Counted from the first letter of the stretch, positions 1 to 9,360 are shown. The stretch is DNA of 64,000 nt from Lysinibacillus composti (GCF_016908465.1 NZ_JAFBDY010000004.1:1-64000); one strand, 5' to 3'. The notes: generated by a model from the letters alone, not told the origin. A program made the numbers and translations.

Positions 1-107
1 TGGCAAAGAGGTCACACCCGTTCCCATACCGAACACGGAAGTTAAGCTCTTTAGCGCCGATGGTAGTTGGGGGCTTCCCCCTGTGAGAGTAGGACGTCGC
101 TACGCAA
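1..107 (+). rRNA. rrf: 5S ribosomal RNA, 3' part (5' end outside window)
   Basis: The first about 107 bases match the well-known Bacillales 5S core: the GAGGTCACACCCGTTCCCAT block, the CCGAACACGGAAGTTAAGC block and the GTGAGAGTAGGACG block near the 3' end. The first bases of the gene are missing, so the window opens just inside it. The exact 3' end is set by eye. It is most likely the last gene of an rRNA operon, since a terminator follows at once. Confidence 0.93.
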
Positions 108-111
108 GTTA

Positions 112-144
112 AAGTCTAAGCAATAGCTTAGGCTTTTTTTATTT
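112..144 (+). terminator. rRNA operon terminator
   Basis: A stem made from AGTCTAAGC and GCTTAGGCT is followed by a run of seven T. It lies a few bases after the 5S gene and is a standard intrinsic terminator for the rRNA operon. The sequence from here to 300 holds no gene that I can support; a reverse-strand reading frame there is only a shadow of the Asp-coding repeat further on. Confidence 0.8.
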
Positions 145-305
145 TATATAATAAACCCTTCAACTAAAAATGTGATTTAGATTGCCGTTTAAACAAAGAT
201 AAGGTCAAGGAAACAAAGGAGCAAAACCAACAGTAAACAAGCAGTTGGTACAGAGGATTTGATGTGTCACTCATAACGAATTGTTTGTTATTTAGAAATA
301 GAGCA

Positions 306-340
306 ATAAAAAACCCACAGTAATCTAGTGGGTTTTTAAA
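306..340 (-). terminator. terminator of the acidic PepSY gene
   Basis: AAAAACCCAC and GTGGGTTTTT form a perfect 10-bp stem around a 9-base loop. It lies just past the stop codon of the reverse-strand PepSY gene. The A-rich side gives a U run when transcribed leftward, so it works for that gene. Confidence 0.75.
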
Positions 341-353
341 GTTAAATGTTAAA

Positions 354-959
354 TTAATTATCATCATCGTCATCATCATCGTCATCGTCATCGTCATCAT
401 CATCGTATCGATCGTCGTCATATAGGTCATCATCACCATAACGATCATCGTCGTAAAGGTCGTCATCATACGTAACCAATACTTTTGTTGGGGTAGGGTT
501 AGTGCTTTTTTGTGTTTCTGTTTTTTGAGTTGCAGTTGTTGATTTTGTCTTCACAGGTTGCTGAACTTGGTTATCATCCTGATCGTCAACCTTAACACTG
601 TTAACAATAGTATTTTGACTAGTTGGATTATCATCAAAATCGCCATCGCGTCGATCATCTAAGTCTAATAAATCCTTATCTTTTTTTAGCAATTCACCAG
701 TTAGTGCGTCAAATTTCAAATCATATTCTGCATCTTTTGTAGTTACCTCGACCTCGTATAAGCTTCTCATGCCTTCTTTTTCAAACTCAAGTTCTGTAAT
801 TCTTCCGTTAACTGCTTGGAGTGCTTTCTTTTCAATTTGCCCAACTGTTAGTTTTTCTGAGCTATTGGCAGAACTAACTACATCCCCACCTACAATAGCA
901 ATGAATCCTCCAATACCCATAACACCTAATAATGTTGAAACTAAAACTACTTTCTTCAT
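354..959 (-). CDS. PepSY-domain protein with poly-aspartate tail
   Basis: 201 aa. An N-terminal signal-anchor (residues about 4-28) leads into one PepSY-like domain (about 35-95, with KALQAVNGRITELEFEKEG and FDALTGELL). A low-complexity Ser/Thr/Gln linker follows, then an extremely acidic tail in which most of the last 35 residues are Asp, ending in an unbroken run of about 15 Asp before a final Asn. PepSY proteins outside the membrane are often tied to two-component systems or proteases, as with YkoI/YkoJ next to YkoGH of B. subtilis (family knowledge). It stands alone as the last gene of the reverse-strand cluster, 112 bp after the second PepSY gene. The tail suggests divalent-cation binding at the cell surface; this is inference. 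The Shine-Dalgarno sits in a 10-bp tandem duplication. Confidence 0.75.
   Translation of the reverse strand: MKKVVLVSTLLGVMGIGGFIAIVGGDVVSSANSSEKLTVGQIEKKALQAVNGRITELEFEKEGMRSLYEVEVTTKDAEYDLKFDALTGELLKKDKDLLDLDDRRDGDFDDNPTSQNTIVNSVKVDDQDDNQVQQPVKTKSTTATQKTETQKSTNPTPTKVLVTYDDDLYDDDRYGDDDLYDDDRYDDDDDDDDDDDDDDDN
360..413 (-). repeat. GAY-codon tandem repeat encoding poly-Asp
   Basis: On the reverse strand this tract is an almost pure run of GAT and GAC codons. Mixed use of the two codons breaks perfect periodicity but leaves many exact trinucleotide repeats. Such tracts can change length in steps of one codon without losing frame. Confidence 0.7.
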
Positions 960-1071
960 CTCCTAACATCTCCTAACATCTTTTGATACGTTTATGATAC
1001 TGGATTAAAATGAAAGGAAAGGAAGAGGTAGATTAGAATTTCATGAGAATTGAATTAGGAGAATCTCATTA

Positions 1072-1869
1072 TTAGTCATCCTCACTATGGTCATCGTCAT
1101 CATCATCGTCATCTTGTTCAGGGCTATTATCATCCCCATCGTCCTCATCCCCATCGTCCTCATCATCATCTGTAGGTTTTAGTTGTTGTGTTACTGAAAG
1201 AACTTTACCTGATATTCCGTGGATTTCAAAAGTAGCATCCATATTGCTTCCATTAACAAAAACCAAATAATAACCACCATCAGATGTATCTTTATACGTA
1301 ACGGATTGAACTGTTCCACTTAATTGGAAAAGGGCAATTTGCTTTGCACGTTCGATTGAAATAACTGTTGAACTAGGAGGGGCAATATTTGGTTCCTTAA
1401 CTTTTTCAGATACTACTTCACCTGTTTTAGCATCAACAATAATAGTTTTCTTTAAATTTTGATCAGAAGCCTCTACAACATATTGTGGAACTTCTTCATT
1501 CCCATGTAGTTTTATTGATAAAATGGACCCTTTCTTTTTTGCATTTAATAATGAACGAACTTCTTCGACTGTTTTAATTACAGTTTTGGAATTAGGGTCT
1601 TTTGTAATGGATGAAAGATCACCTGTCTTTGCATCCATTTGTAAGTTATATGAAAGTCCATTTCTTTCAAGTACCATATAAAAGACATTGCCTTTTTGTT
1701 CAAATGATTCTATGCTACCACCGTAAAGGGCTTCTATTTTTTTAGACGCTTCTTGTATTGTTATCAGCTCATCCTTATAAAATCGATCCTGAATAGTCCA
1801 AATGACACTAACTGTTATGCCAAGCATAAGTATGATTAATGAAATCATCCACTTTTTATAAGCTGTCAT
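1072..1869 (-). CDS. membrane-anchored protein with two PepSY-type repeats and acidic tail
   Basis: 265 aa. It has a short cytoplasmic start and one transmembrane segment (residues about 8-27), then two PepSY-like units (about 35-90 and 100-160) and a third related stretch (about 170-225, with IERAKQIALFQLSG and HGISGKVLSV). It ends in a 35-residue Asp/Glu-rich tail. The start codon overlaps the stop of the sensor kinase by 4 bp (ATGA), so the two are translationally coupled. This context makes it a likely accessory or ligand-sensing partner of the kinase, as proposed for YkoI/YkoJ-type proteins; that role is inferred. The acidic tail resembles that of the next PepSY gene, so both may bind the same cation. 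Confidence 0.78.
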   Translation of the reverse strand: MTAYKKWMISLIILMLGITVSVIWTIQDRFYKDELITIQEASKKIEALYGGSIESFEQKGNVFYMVLERNGLSYNLQMDAKTGDLSSITKDPNSKTVIKTVEEVRSLLNAKKKGSILSIKLHGNEEVPQYVVEASDQNLKKTIIVDAKTGEVVSEKVKEPNIAPPSSTVISIERAKQIALFQLSGTVQSVTYKDTSDGGYYLVFVNGSNMDATFEIHGISGKVLSVTQQLKPTDDDEDDGDEDDGDDNSPEQDDDDDDDDHSEDD

Positions 1870-3239
1870 TGGCTATCCTCCTTTAGTTCACCTATCTGAA
1901 TCGGTATTGTTAACGTAAACTTTGTACCGACGCCTACTTCACTTTCTACTTTTATTTCAATTTGTAGAAGTTCGGCTATTACTTTTGCAATTGACAGACC
2001 TAGCCCGGTACCACCAGTCTTACGATTGCGATCTTGACTAACACGATAAAAACGATCAAACAAATGAGGTATATGATCATTTGGAATGCCTACTCCGAAA
2101 TCTCGAATTTCAATTTCAATGTGAGCCTTTTGTTTTGAGATTTGGACGAGTATTTGATCTTCACTATATTTACGGGCATTATCTAAGAGGATAAACAATA
2201 GTTGCTTTAGTTTTTGTTCGTCTGTATAAATATCAAGATGAAGTTCTGATTGTAACTCAAAATGTCGGTTGTATGCCTGCTGCATTTGAGATAGTGTATT
2301 ATCAATTAATTTATGCAGATCTATTTTCGAAATGGAAAGTGAAATATTTTCTTTATTTTTTGCAAGTTGAAGCATCTGCTCAATCATATCTTTCATTCGT
2401 TGTGATTCATTTACGATGGCATCTAAAGCTTCATATGCTACTTTTTCATTGGAAAAGCCACGTCGTACCAAAAGTTTTGCATAACTCTCAATAACGGTTA
2501 ATGGCGTTTTTAGTTCGTGTGAGGCATTGGATACGAACTGCTGTTGTTTCTTATAGTTCGATTCGAGCGTTTTCATCATCCCATTAAAAGTTCGGCCAAT
2601 CTGAGCAAGTTCATCACGTCCGTCATTTGCTTCCTCTATTTTTTCGTAGGTACCAGAGGTGGAGCTTTTTTTCATGGCAGCACTTAATTGTTCAATTGGA
2701 CGAAGAATGATTCCACTTAAAATCATGTTTGACAATAGGATTGGGATGGTAGCTAAAATGATGACAACGACAAAAGTGAGCTTTAAAAGTTCCATATTGG
2801 AAGCTACTTCGTCTAGTCGTTGGAGCATCTGGAGTTTAACAATTGATCCGTCTATCCATATCGCTGGAACTTCAACCATAATGACAGGTATATCATTAAG
2901 TTTACTAATGGAGTAAGTTCCTTTGTTAGTGAAATTTTTAACGTCAAACTGATCAAATGAAAGAGCTGCTTCGACTATTGTGATTGGCTTCTCTTGTTCA
3001 TTAACTACACGAATGGCTCCGTTCGAAGGCATATAAGCCCTTAGTACTTGATCTGAATCTATGCTGAGATCTAATGATTGTAGCGTCATCAAAAGCTCCT
3101 CTGACCTTGCATTTAGCTGTTCAGACTCTGTATTCATTGAGATCTTTTCAAATAATACATAAACACTGAAATTGATCACTACTAAAAGAAGTAGCATAAG
3201 TATGGTTGTAAATAGATGTATTTTGCTTTTAAGCTTCAT
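1866..3239 (-). CDS. sensor histidine kinase of a PepSY-linked two-component system
   Basis: 457 aa. Two membrane segments (residues about 9-30 and 153-178) flank an extracellular sensor loop. HAMP follows (about 178-232), then a HisKA domain with the phospho-acceptor His near residue 241 in SNASHELKTPLTVIESYAKL, then HATPase_c with the N box (LFILLDNARKYSED), G1 (RDFGVGIP), F box (LFDRFYRV) and G2 (GTGLGLSIAK). Length and layout are those of a full class I kinase. It lies between its response regulator and the PepSY protein with 4-bp overlaps on both sides. The stimulus is unknown; cell-envelope or cation stress is a guess based on the acidic PepSY partners. It resembles YkoH, but paralogues are many, so no symbol is given. 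Confidence 0.9.
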   Translation of the reverse strand: MKLKSKIHLFTTILMLLLLVVINFSVYVLFEKISMNTESEQLNARSEELLMTLQSLDLSIDSDQVLRAYMPSNGAIRVVNEQEKPITIVEAALSFDQFDVKNFTNKGTYSISKLNDIPVIMVEVPAIWIDGSIVKLQMLQRLDEVASNMELLKLTFVVVIILATIPILLSNMILSGIILRPIEQLSAAMKKSSTSGTYEKIEEANDGRDELAQIGRTFNGMMKTLESNYKKQQQFVSNASHELKTPLTVIESYAKLLVRRGFSNEKVAYEALDAIVNESQRMKDMIEQMLQLAKNKENISLSISKIDLHKLIDNTLSQMQQAYNRHFELQSELHLDIYTDEQKLKQLLFILLDNARKYSEDQILVQISKQKAHIEIEIRDFGVGIPNDHIPHLFDRFYRVSQDRNRKTGGTGLGLSIAKVIAELLQIEIKVESEVGVGTKFTLTIPIQIGELKEDSQ

Positions 3240-3943
3240 GAACTAGACTCCTTTAATACATACCCGACACCACGGACCGTATGTATTATTCGAGAATTAT
3301 GGGCTGCCTCAAGCTTTTGGCGAACATATCGAATATATACATCAACAACGTTTGTATCACCATAATAGTCAAAGCCCCAAACTGACTCTAAAATTTGTTC
3401 ACGTGATAATACTTGTTTTGGATGCTTAAGTAAGTAATTAAGTAAATCGTATTCACGAGGGGTTAATTGAATAGGAGTCCCATAATATAAAACTTCTCTC
3501 GTTTGTTCATGAAGTGAAAGTTGACCATATGAAATTAAATGAAGATCTAAATTTTCTTCTTCTTGTGTGGAAGAGGGTTTAGCAAACCGAAGTGTAGCAC
3601 GAATTCTAGCAAGTAGTTCTTCAATTTCAAATGGTTTTGTAACGTAATCATTTGCTCCGAGGTCAAGGCCCTTCACTTTATCTTCTACCTCTCCTCTTGC
3701 TGTCAATAATATGACAGGAGTTGATTGTTCTGTTGCACGGATTCGCTTTAAAACATCAAGTCCATTCATTTCAGGTAACATTAAATCAAGTAAAACTAAA
3801 TCATAACTTCCTTCACGGTATTTAATCAGACCAGTTGTACCAGTATGTGCAACATCTGCAATATAGCCTTCGAATTGAAGTTCAAGCTGCAATACACGAG
3901 CAATGTTCTCTTCATCTTCAATAATTAATATTTTCTTTTCCAT
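3236..3943 (-). CDS. OmpR/PhoB-family response regulator
   Basis: 235 aa. The receiver domain (residues 4-117) has the acidic pair E9/D10, phosphorylation site D53 in LLLDLMLPEMNG, the conserved Thr in LLTARG and Lys in VTKPF. The winged-helix DNA-binding domain (about 135-232) shows LTPREYDLLNYLLKHP, the DTNVVDVYIRYVRQKL recognition helix and the HTVRGVGYVL hairpin. It is the first gene of the reverse-strand operon regulator-kinase-PepSY and probably controls that operon and the downstream PepSY gene. It resembles YkoG-type regulators. Confidence 0.9.
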   Translation of the reverse strand: MEKKILIIEDEENIARVLQLELQFEGYIADVAHTGTTGLIKYREGSYDLVLLDLMLPEMNGLDVLKRIRATEQSTPVILLTARGEVEDKVKGLDLGANDYVTKPFEIEELLARIRATLRFAKPSSTQEEENLDLHLISYGQLSLHEQTREVLYYGTPIQLTPREYDLLNYLLKHPKQVLSREQILESVWGFDYYGDTNVVDVYIRYVRQKLEAAHNSRIIHTVRGVGYVLKESSS

Positions 3944-4179
3944 GATTTATCAACTCACCGTTATTAATATTTGTATAAGTTAAATAATACAGAAGAAACA
4001 TTAAAATATGATGAGAATTAACCTGCAATTTTCCTTTTTAGTTATTACTTCCTAAGTAAGTATGTCAAAATAAAAAAATTAGAAGACTAATACTAAATGA
4101 AGTTAAGCAAATTAAATATTTCTTTCCAACAACTTCTTTTCGTAATATAGTAACTACAAATATTGAAAGGGTATGAACA

Positions 4180-4368
4180 ATGAGTAAAAAACAAATTTGG
4201 TTTGAAGTAGAGGAAAATGAAACAATTGAACAATGTCTAGAAAGGATGAAAATTGAAGGCTATATGCCAATGGGGCGTAAGGAAGAACCGATGTTTCATC
4301 TTGTAAATGGAGAACCAACGTACTTACGTCAAAAAATTAAATTTAAAGGGATTAAAGTTGAAAACTAA
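4180..4368 (+). CDS. yebG: NETI-motif protein (YebG-like)
   Basis: 62 aa, cytosolic, no membrane segment. It carries the ENETIEQCLERM stretch that names the NETI-motif family, followed by a conserved basic/Gly part (EGYMPMGRKEEPMF). An AAAGGG ribosome site stands before the ATG. In B. subtilis the NETI protein YebG lies immediately upstream of purE, as here, so position supports the name. No biochemical function is known to me. The pur promoter region begins only a few bases after its stop codon. Confidence 0.8.
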   Translation: MSKKQIWFEVEENETIEQCLERMKIEGYMPMGRKEEPMFHLVNGEPTYLRQKIKFKGIKVEN

Positions 4369-4382
4369 AATGAAAATAAGTC

Positions 4383-4426
4383 AAAATCCGAACATTACCG
4401 TTTTCTGAAAATTTATCGTTCGCATT
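4383..4426 (+). promoter_or_regulatory. tandem inverted PurBoxes (PurR operator)
   Basis: Two copies of the PurBox core CGAAC face each other: AAAATCCGAACATT at 4383-4396, and the complement of GTTCG at 4418-4422 set in an AT-rich frame. The spacing of about 16 bp between 14-bp boxes fits the PurBox1/PurBox2 layout bound by B. subtilis PurR, whose repression is relieved by PRPP. They lie just upstream of the -35 element of the pur promoter. Confidence 0.75.
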
Positions 4427-4432
4427 TTTTCA

Positions 4433-4461
4433 TTGATTTTCTATAAAAGCCTTGTTAAAAT
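4433..4461 (+). promoter_or_regulatory. sigma-A promoter of the pur operon
   Basis: TTGATT (4433-4438) and TAAAAT (4456-4461) are separated by exactly 17 bp. The start of transcription would fall near 4468, about 27 bases before the riboswitch aptamer. The PurBoxes overlap the upstream face. Confidence 0.7.
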
Positions 4462-4494
4462 GTGTACAGGTAAAGTAATTACGTAAAGACGTAA

Positions 4495-4563
4495 CCCACA
4501 TATATGCTAGAGAATATGGCTCTAGTGTTTCTACCCGACACCGTAAACGTCGGACTATGCGGG
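4495..4563 (+). ncRNA. purine riboswitch aptamer, guanine class
   Basis: A three-way junction can be drawn. P1 pairs CCCACATA with TATGCGGG (one mismatch), P2 pairs CTAGAG with CTCTAG, and P3 pairs CCGAC with GTCGG. The loops carry the conserved AATATGG and CCGTAAA sequences that make the loop-loop contact. The specificity base in the J3/1 strand (GGACTATG) is C, which pairs with guanine or hypoxanthine; adenine riboswitches have U there. It sits upstream of purE as in B. subtilis. Confidence 0.93.
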
Positions 4564-4631
4564 AAAGCAACTTTTGGAACGTGATGAAATGGTAGTTTGG
4601 AAGACTCACACTACTTTTCGTTTAATCGACT

Positions 4632-4688
4632 TCCTCAAGTATCCTGCTTTCTTCGGATAGAAGGTAGGGTATTTGAGGATTTTTTATA
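4632..4688 (+). terminator. riboswitch-controlled terminator before purE
   Basis: TCCTCAA pairs with TTGAGGA, and the inner part ATCCTGCTTTCT pairs imperfectly with AGAAGGTAGGGT around a TCGG loop. Six T follow directly. It is the expression platform of the guanine riboswitch: purine binding should favour this terminator and switch off the operon. Confidence 0.85.
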
Positions 4689-4722
4689 TTTAATAATTTC
4701 GTAAAAAGGGAGCTAGAAAAGT

Positions 4723-5211
4723 ATGAATCCAAAAATAGGAGTCATTATGGGAAGTTCAAGTGACTGGGAAACGATGAAACATGCTTGTGACATTTTAGAT
4801 GAATTACAAGTACCTTATGAAAAGAAAGTAGTTTCTGCACATAGAACTCCAGACTTAATGTTTGAGTATGCAGAATCAGCACGTTCTAGAGGAATTCAAG
4901 TAATTATCGCTGGTGCTGGTGGTGCTGCTCACTTACCGGGGATGGTTGCTGCAAAAACAACGTTACCGGTAATTGGTGTTCCAGTTCAATCAAGAGCATT
5001 AAACGGATTGGATTCATTACTTTCTATCGTACAAATGCCTGGTGGAGTGCCAGTTGCAACGGTCGCAATTGGTAAAGCCGGTTCAACAAACGCAGGTTTA
5101 CTAGCTGCGCAGATTTTATCAACGACAGATCAAGAATTAGCACAGCTACTTGACGCTCGTCGTGAATCGATTAAGCAACAAGTGTTAGAAAGTACAGGTG
5201 ACTTAGTGTGA
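4723..5211 (+). CDS. purE: N5-carboxyaminoimidazole ribonucleotide mutase PurE
   Basis: 162 aa, the normal class I length. It converts N5-CAIR to CAIR in de novo purine synthesis. The N-terminal substrate motif [13 protein letters not shown] (residues 6-18), the SAHRTPD segment (about 44-50) with the catalytic His, and [11 protein letters not shown] (about 67-77) are all present. It is the first gene of the pur operon, after the riboswitch terminator, with a GGGAG ribosome site. Its stop overlaps the start of purK by 4 bp, matching the need for the PurK product as substrate. Confidence 0.97.
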   Translation: MNPKIGVIMGSSSDWETMKHACDILDELQVPYEKKVVSAHRTPDLMFEYAESARSRGIQVIIAGAGGAAHLPGMVAAKTTLPVIGVPVQSRALNGLDSLLSIVQMPGGVPVATVAIGKAGSTNAGLLAAQILSTTDQELAQLLDARRESIKQQVLESTGDLV

Positions 5212-6332
5212 CAAAGGTAATTTATCCAGGTCAAACAATTGGAATTATTGGCGGTGGCCAATTAGGAAGAATGATGGCATTAGCTGCAAAAGAGGCAGGG
5301 TTCAAAATTGCGGTGTTAGAACCTGCGATGGATTCTCCTTGTGGTCAAGTTGCTGATGTTCGAATTGTAGCCCCTTATGATGATGAAGCAGCGTTAGAGG
5401 AATTAGCTGAAGTAAGTGATGTCATTACTTATGAATTTGAAAATATAGACTTTGAGGGGTTAAAGAGATTAACCGAAATAGCATATATCCCTCAAGGTGC
5501 GGATTTAGTCCGTATAACTCAAAATCGTGTAACGGAAAAAGAGGCGATTGTGAAGGCTGGGTGTCCAGTAGCTCCTTACTTAGTTGTAAACTCATATGAA
5601 GAGCTAGTCGAACAAATTGATCAAATTGGTTTCCCAAGTATTGTGAAAACAGCTCGTGGAGGCTATGATGGCAAAGGGCAACAACAATTAAATGGAGTTG
5701 AAGATTTGCCGTTAGCCCAAAAGCTATTTGAACATTCACAGTGCGTTGTTGAAGGCTTTGTACCCTTTACAAAAGAAATATCCGTTATTGTGCAACGCAA
5801 TGGGTTTGGGGAGACATATTGTCTTCCAGTAGGAGAAAACATCCATGTGCATCACATTTTACATGAAACAATTGTACCAGCACGTGTTGCAGATGAAACC
5901 TTATCACTTGCACAAGAAGCTGCAATGAAAATTGCGGATTATCTAAAACTTGTAGGTACATTAGCTGTAGAAATGTTTGTCCTTGAAGATGGGCAAATCG
6001 TGATTAATGAATTAGCGCCAAGACCTCATAACTCAGGGCACTATTCAATTGAAGCATGTAACATTTCACAATTTGGTCAGCATGTTCGCGCAGTTTGTGG
6101 ATGGCCATTACGTCAGCCAAAATTAATGCAACCATCTATTATGGTTAATTTATTAGGGCAACACGTGGTACCATTAAGTAATTCCATATCAAAATATCCG
6201 AACTGGTCTATCCATTTATACGGTAAAGCAGAAGCAAAGGTAAATCGTAAAATGGGACATGTTACCATTATGACGGATGATATTGAGGAAACACTAAGTG
6301 AAATTGAGAAATCTGATATCTGGTCAGAATAA
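5208..6332 (+). CDS. purK: N5-carboxyaminoimidazole ribonucleotide synthase PurK
   Basis: 374 aa, cytosolic ATP-grasp enzyme that makes N5-CAIR from AIR, ATP and bicarbonate. Visible parts are the N-terminal [16 protein letters not shown] nucleotide fold (residues 12-27), the ATP-grasp lid [10 protein letters not shown] (about 148-157), the EISVIV strand and the catalytic end [15 protein letters not shown]. The start is a GTG (first codon after the purE overlap GTGA), which sets the 4-bp coupling. Length fits the family. Confidence 0.96.
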   Translation: MTKVIYPGQTIGIIGGGQLGRMMALAAKEAGFKIAVLEPAMDSPCGQVADVRIVAPYDDEAALEELAEVSDVITYEFENIDFEGLKRLTEIAYIPQGADLVRITQNRVTEKEAIVKAGCPVAPYLVVNSYEELVEQIDQIGFPSIVKTARGGYDGKGQQQLNGVEDLPLAQKLFEHSQCVVEGFVPFTKEISVIVQRNGFGETYCLPVGENIHVHHILHETIVPARVADETLSLAQEAAMKIADYLKLVGTLAVEMFVLEDGQIVINELAPRPHNSGHYSIEACNISQFGQHVRAVCGWPLRQPKLMQPSIMVNLLGQHVVPLSNSISKYPNWSIHLYGKAEAKVNRKMGHVTIMTDDIEETLSEIEKSDIWSE

Positions 6333-6346
6333 AAGGAGAAGTAAAC

Positions 6347-7642
6347 ATGATCGAACGTTATACACGCCCAGAAATGGGAGCAATTTGGACAGAAGAAAAC
6401 AAATTTAAAGCATGGTTAGAGGTAGAAATTTTAGCTTGTGAAGCTTGGTCAGAACTTGGGGTTATTCCTAAAGAAGATGTTACATTACTACGTCAAAATG
6501 CTTCTTTCGATATTAATCGTATTTATGAAATTGAACAATCAACTCGTCACGATGTTGTAGCTTTCACTCGTGCAGTTTCTGAAACATTAGGTGAAGAACG
6601 TAAATGGGTGCACTACGGCTTAACTTCTACAGACGTAGTAGATACTGCATTATCTTATTTAATTAAACAAGCAAACACAATTTTACGTAAAGATATTGTT
6701 AACTTCATTAATATCTTAACTGAAAAAGCAAAAGAACATAAATATACAGTTATGATGGGACGTACACATGGTGTACATGCTGAACCAACTACATTTGGTT
6801 TAAAACTTGCTCTATGGCTTGAAGAAATGAGACGTAACTTAGAACGTTTCGACTATGCTGCTAAAGTAATTGAAACTGGGAAAATCTCAGGTGCTGTAGG
6901 TACTTATGCGAACATCGATCCATTTGTTGAACAGTATGTATGTGAAAAATTAGGTTTACAAGCTGCACCAATTTCAACACAAACATTACAACGTGACCGT
7001 CACGCACAATACTTCTCTACATTAGCTTTAATTGCAACTTCAATTGAAAAGTTTGCAACAGAAGTTCGTGGATTACAAAAATCAGAAACGCGCGAGGTGG
7101 AAGAAGCGTTCGCAAAAGGTCAAAAAGGTTCTTCTGCAATGCCTCATAAACGTAACCCAATCGGTTCTGAAAATATGACAGGTATGGCTCGTTTAATTCG
7201 TGGTTACATGTTAACAGCTTATGAGAACGTATCGCTTTGGCATGAACGTGACATTTCACATTCATCTGCAGAACGTGTCATTCTTCCAGATGCAACGATT
7301 GCCCTTAACTACATGTTAAATCGTTTCGGCAATATCGTGAAAAACCTAACAGTATTCCCAGAAAACATGAAGCGTAACATGGATCGTACATTTGGTTTAA
7401 TTTACTCTCAACGCATTTTACTAGCTTTAATTGATAAAGGTCTAGTTCGCGAAGAAGCGTACGATACAGTTCAACCACTTACTGCTCGTGCATGGGATGA
7501 ACAAACGCAATTCCGTCCACTTGTAGAAGCAAATGAAAAAATTACTTCTCTACTAACAAAAGAAGAAATTGATGATTGCTTCGACTATAACTATCACATT
7601 AAAAATGTTGATATGATCTTCGAACGTCTTGGATTAAACTAA
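6347..7642 (+). CDS. purB: adenylosuccinate lyase PurB
   Basis: 431 aa, homotetrameric lyase used twice: SAICAR to AICAR plus fumarate, and adenylosuccinate to AMP plus fumarate. The fumarase-superfamily signature [11 protein letters not shown] is near residues 262-272, the catalytic His region [10 protein letters not shown] is near 140-149, and STDVVDTA is near 87-94. AAGGAG precedes the ATG by a normal distance. It follows purK by 14 bp. Full length and intact. Confidence 0.97.
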   Translation: MIERYTRPEMGAIWTEENKFKAWLEVEILACEAWSELGVIPKEDVTLLRQNASFDINRIYEIEQSTRHDVVAFTRAVSETLGEERKWVHYGLTSTDVVDTALSYLIKQANTILRKDIVNFINILTEKAKEHKYTVMMGRTHGVHAEPTTFGLKLALWLEEMRRNLERFDYAAKVIETGKISGAVGTYANIDPFVEQYVCEKLGLQAAPISTQTLQRDRHAQYFSTLALIATSIEKFATEVRGLQKSETREVEEAFAKGQKGSSAMPHKRNPIGSENMTGMARLIRGYMLTAYENVSLWHERDISHSSAERVILPDATIALNYMLNRFGNIVKNLTVFPENMKRNMDRTFGLIYSQRILLALIDKGLVREEAYDTVQPLTARAWDEQTQFRPLVEANEKITSLLTKEEIDDCFDYNYHIKNVDMIFERLGLN

Positions 7643-7715
7643 TTAGCTATATTTAACCCTCATACAGTGAACTACCCAAAAGTTCACTGTATGAAACATA
7701 ATGGAGGAACACGAC

Positions 7716-8426
7716 ATGAATAAAGGTCAACTTTTATATGAAGGTAAAGCTAAACGATTATATGCTACAGATAATGAAGAAATATTGTTCGTTGAATATA
7801 AAAATAGTGCAACAGCCTTTAATGGTGAAAAGAAGGCAGAAATTGAAGGGAAAGGCACTTTAAACAACCGTATTACTACTGTAATATTCAATAAACTAAA
7901 AGAACATGGTATTGATTCACACTTCGTTGAACAAATTTCAGATCATGAACAATTAGTTAAAAAAGTTGACATTATTCCAATTGAAGTAGTTGTTCGAAAT
8001 ATTGCGGCAGGTAGTCTTGCAAAAAGACTAGGTGTTGAAGAAGGTACTCCTTTAAAACGAACAATAGTTGAATTTTACTATAAAGATGATGCACTAGGTG
8101 ATCCATTCATTAATAACGATCATATTGATATTCTTGGTATTGCTTCGAAAGAAGAAGTAGATAAACTTTATGAATTAGGGTTGAAAGTAAATAGTGTATT
8201 ACAACCAATCTTTGAAGAAGTTAGTGTTATTTTAGTTGACTTTAAACTCGAATTTGGTCGTGACTCAGAAGGCAATGTTTTACTTGCCGATGAAATTTCT
8301 CCAGATACATGTCGTTTATGGGATGCAGAAACAAAACAAAAATTAGATAAAGACGTATTCCGTCGTGATTTAGGTAGCTTAACAGAAGTATATGAAATTA
8401 TTCTTTCTAGACTTGGAGGACAATAA
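7716..8426 (+). CDS. purC: SAICAR synthase PurC
   Basis: 236 aa. It joins CAIR and aspartate with ATP to give SAICAR. The N-terminal [12 protein letters not shown] phosphate-binding loop, the [15 protein letters not shown] segment (about 90-104) and the [11 protein letters not shown] and [14 protein letters not shown] active-site stretches are intact. I chose the ATG at 7716 because GGAGG lies 8 bp before it and the protein then starts [13 protein letters not shown] like its relatives; an upstream ATG at 7701 falls inside that ribosome site. A 7-bp repeat (TCACTGTATGA-like) in the purB-purC gap may form a weak hairpin. Confidence 0.96.
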   Translation: MNKGQLLYEGKAKRLYATDNEEILFVEYKNSATAFNGEKKAEIEGKGTLNNRITTVIFNKLKEHGIDSHFVEQISDHEQLVKKVDIIPIEVVVRNIAAGSLAKRLGVEEGTPLKRTIVEFYYKDDALGDPFINNDHIDILGIASKEEVDKLYELGLKVNSVLQPIFEEVSVILVDFKLEFGRDSEGNVLLADEISPDTCRLWDAETKQKLDKDVFRRDLGSLTEVYEIILSRLGGQ

Positions 8427-8428
8427 TA

Positions 8429-8677
8429 ATGACTAAGGTTAAAATTTACGTTACTTTACGCGAGAGTGTTTTAGACCCACAAGGATCTGCAGTAAAAGGA
8501 TCATTAGGAAAGATTGGTTATAACGAAGTAGAAGATGTACGAATCGGTAAATATTTAGAAGTAACAATTGGTGAAACAGATCGTGATATTGACACAATTG
8601 TGAAAGAAATGTGTGAAAAACTTCTTACAAATACAGTGATTGAAGACTATCGCTTCGAAGTCGAGGAGGCTAATTAA
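8429..8677 (+). CDS. purS: FGAM synthase small subunit PurS
   Basis: 82 aa, usual for the family. It is the bridging subunit that lets PurQ and PurL form the three-part FGAM synthetase in Gram-positive bacteria. Features are an N-terminal strand [16 protein letters not shown] and the [13 protein letters not shown] segment. It is packed 2 bp after purC and 2 bp before purQ, so the whole stretch purC-purS-purQ-purL is one translational unit. Confidence 0.96.
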   Translation: MTKVKIYVTLRESVLDPQGSAVKGSLGKIGYNEVEDVRIGKYLEVTIGETDRDIDTIVKEMCEKLLTNTVIEDYRFEVEEAN

Positions 8678-8679
8678 TT

Positions 8680-9360
8680 ATGAAATTCGCAGTACTCGTT
8701 TTCCCTGGGTCGAACTGTGACATCGATATGTATCATGCAATTAAGGACGAACTTGGTGAAGAAGTAGAATACGTATGGCATGACGCAACAGATTTAAGTG
8801 GCTTTGATGGAATTCTTGTTCCAGGAGGGTTCTCCTATGGTGATTACTTGCGATGCGGTGCAATGGCTAACCAATCTAACGTAATGGCTGAAGTAAAAAA
8901 GGCTGCTGAAGCTGGTAAACCTGTACTAGGTGTTTGTAACGGATTCCAAATTTTAACTGAAGCTGGTTTGCTTCCAGGTGCGTTACTTCGTAATCAAAAC
9001 TTAAAATTCATGTGTCGTACAGTTGAATTGAAGGTGGAAAATAACAATACGTTATTTACAAATCAATACGAACAAGGCCAAACAATTAATATTCCAATCG
9101 CTCACGGTGAAGGAAATTACTATTGTGACGATGAAACTCTAGCAAAACTTAAAGAGAATAATCAAATCGTCTTTACATACTCTGGTGAAAATCCAAACGG
9201 AAGTCTTGTAGATATTGCAGGGATCATCAACGAACGTGGAAATGTGCTTGGCATGATGCCACACCCAGAACGTGCAGTACATGAATTATTAGGTAGTGAT
9301 GATGGACTAGCATTATTTAAATCAATCGTTAAGCAGTGGAGGGAATCACATGTCAGCTAA
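8680..9360 (+). CDS. purQ: FGAM synthase glutaminase subunit PurQ
   Basis: 226 aa, class I glutamine amidotransferase that feeds ammonia to PurL. The catalytic Cys is in [11 protein letters not shown] (near residue 86), and the His-Glu pair is in MMPHPERAV (near 194-196). The oxyanion segment [11 protein letters not shown] is present. It overlaps purL by 11 bp, which fits tight stoichiometric coupling of the two subunits. Confidence 0.97.
   Translation: MKFAVLVFPGSNCDIDMYHAIKDELGEEVEYVWHDATDLSGFDGILVPGGFSYGDYLRCGAMANQSNVMAEVKKAAEAGKPVLGVCNGFQILTEAGLLPGALLRNQNLKFMCRTVELKVENNNTLFTNQYEQGQTINIPIAHGEGNYYCDDETLAKLKENNQIVFTYSGENPNGSLVDIAGIINERGNVLGMMPHPERAVHELLGSDDGLALFKSIVKQWRESHVS

Noticed and set aside
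360-413. Trinucleotide tract as CRISPR-like or noncoding repeat
   Set aside because: It is in frame in a gene with good start and encodes Asp; no spacers. No CRISPR array was seen anywhere in the window.
164-469. Reverse-strand frame with many Met and Thr
   Set aside because: It is the out-of-register reading of the poly-Asp codon repeat and runs through the terminator; no ribosome site.
7643-7715. Repeat TTCACTGTAT/ATACAGTGAA between purB and purC as a regulator
   Set aside because: It can form a hairpin but lacks a U run, and purC must be expressed with its neighbours; probably a weak processing or stabilising stem.
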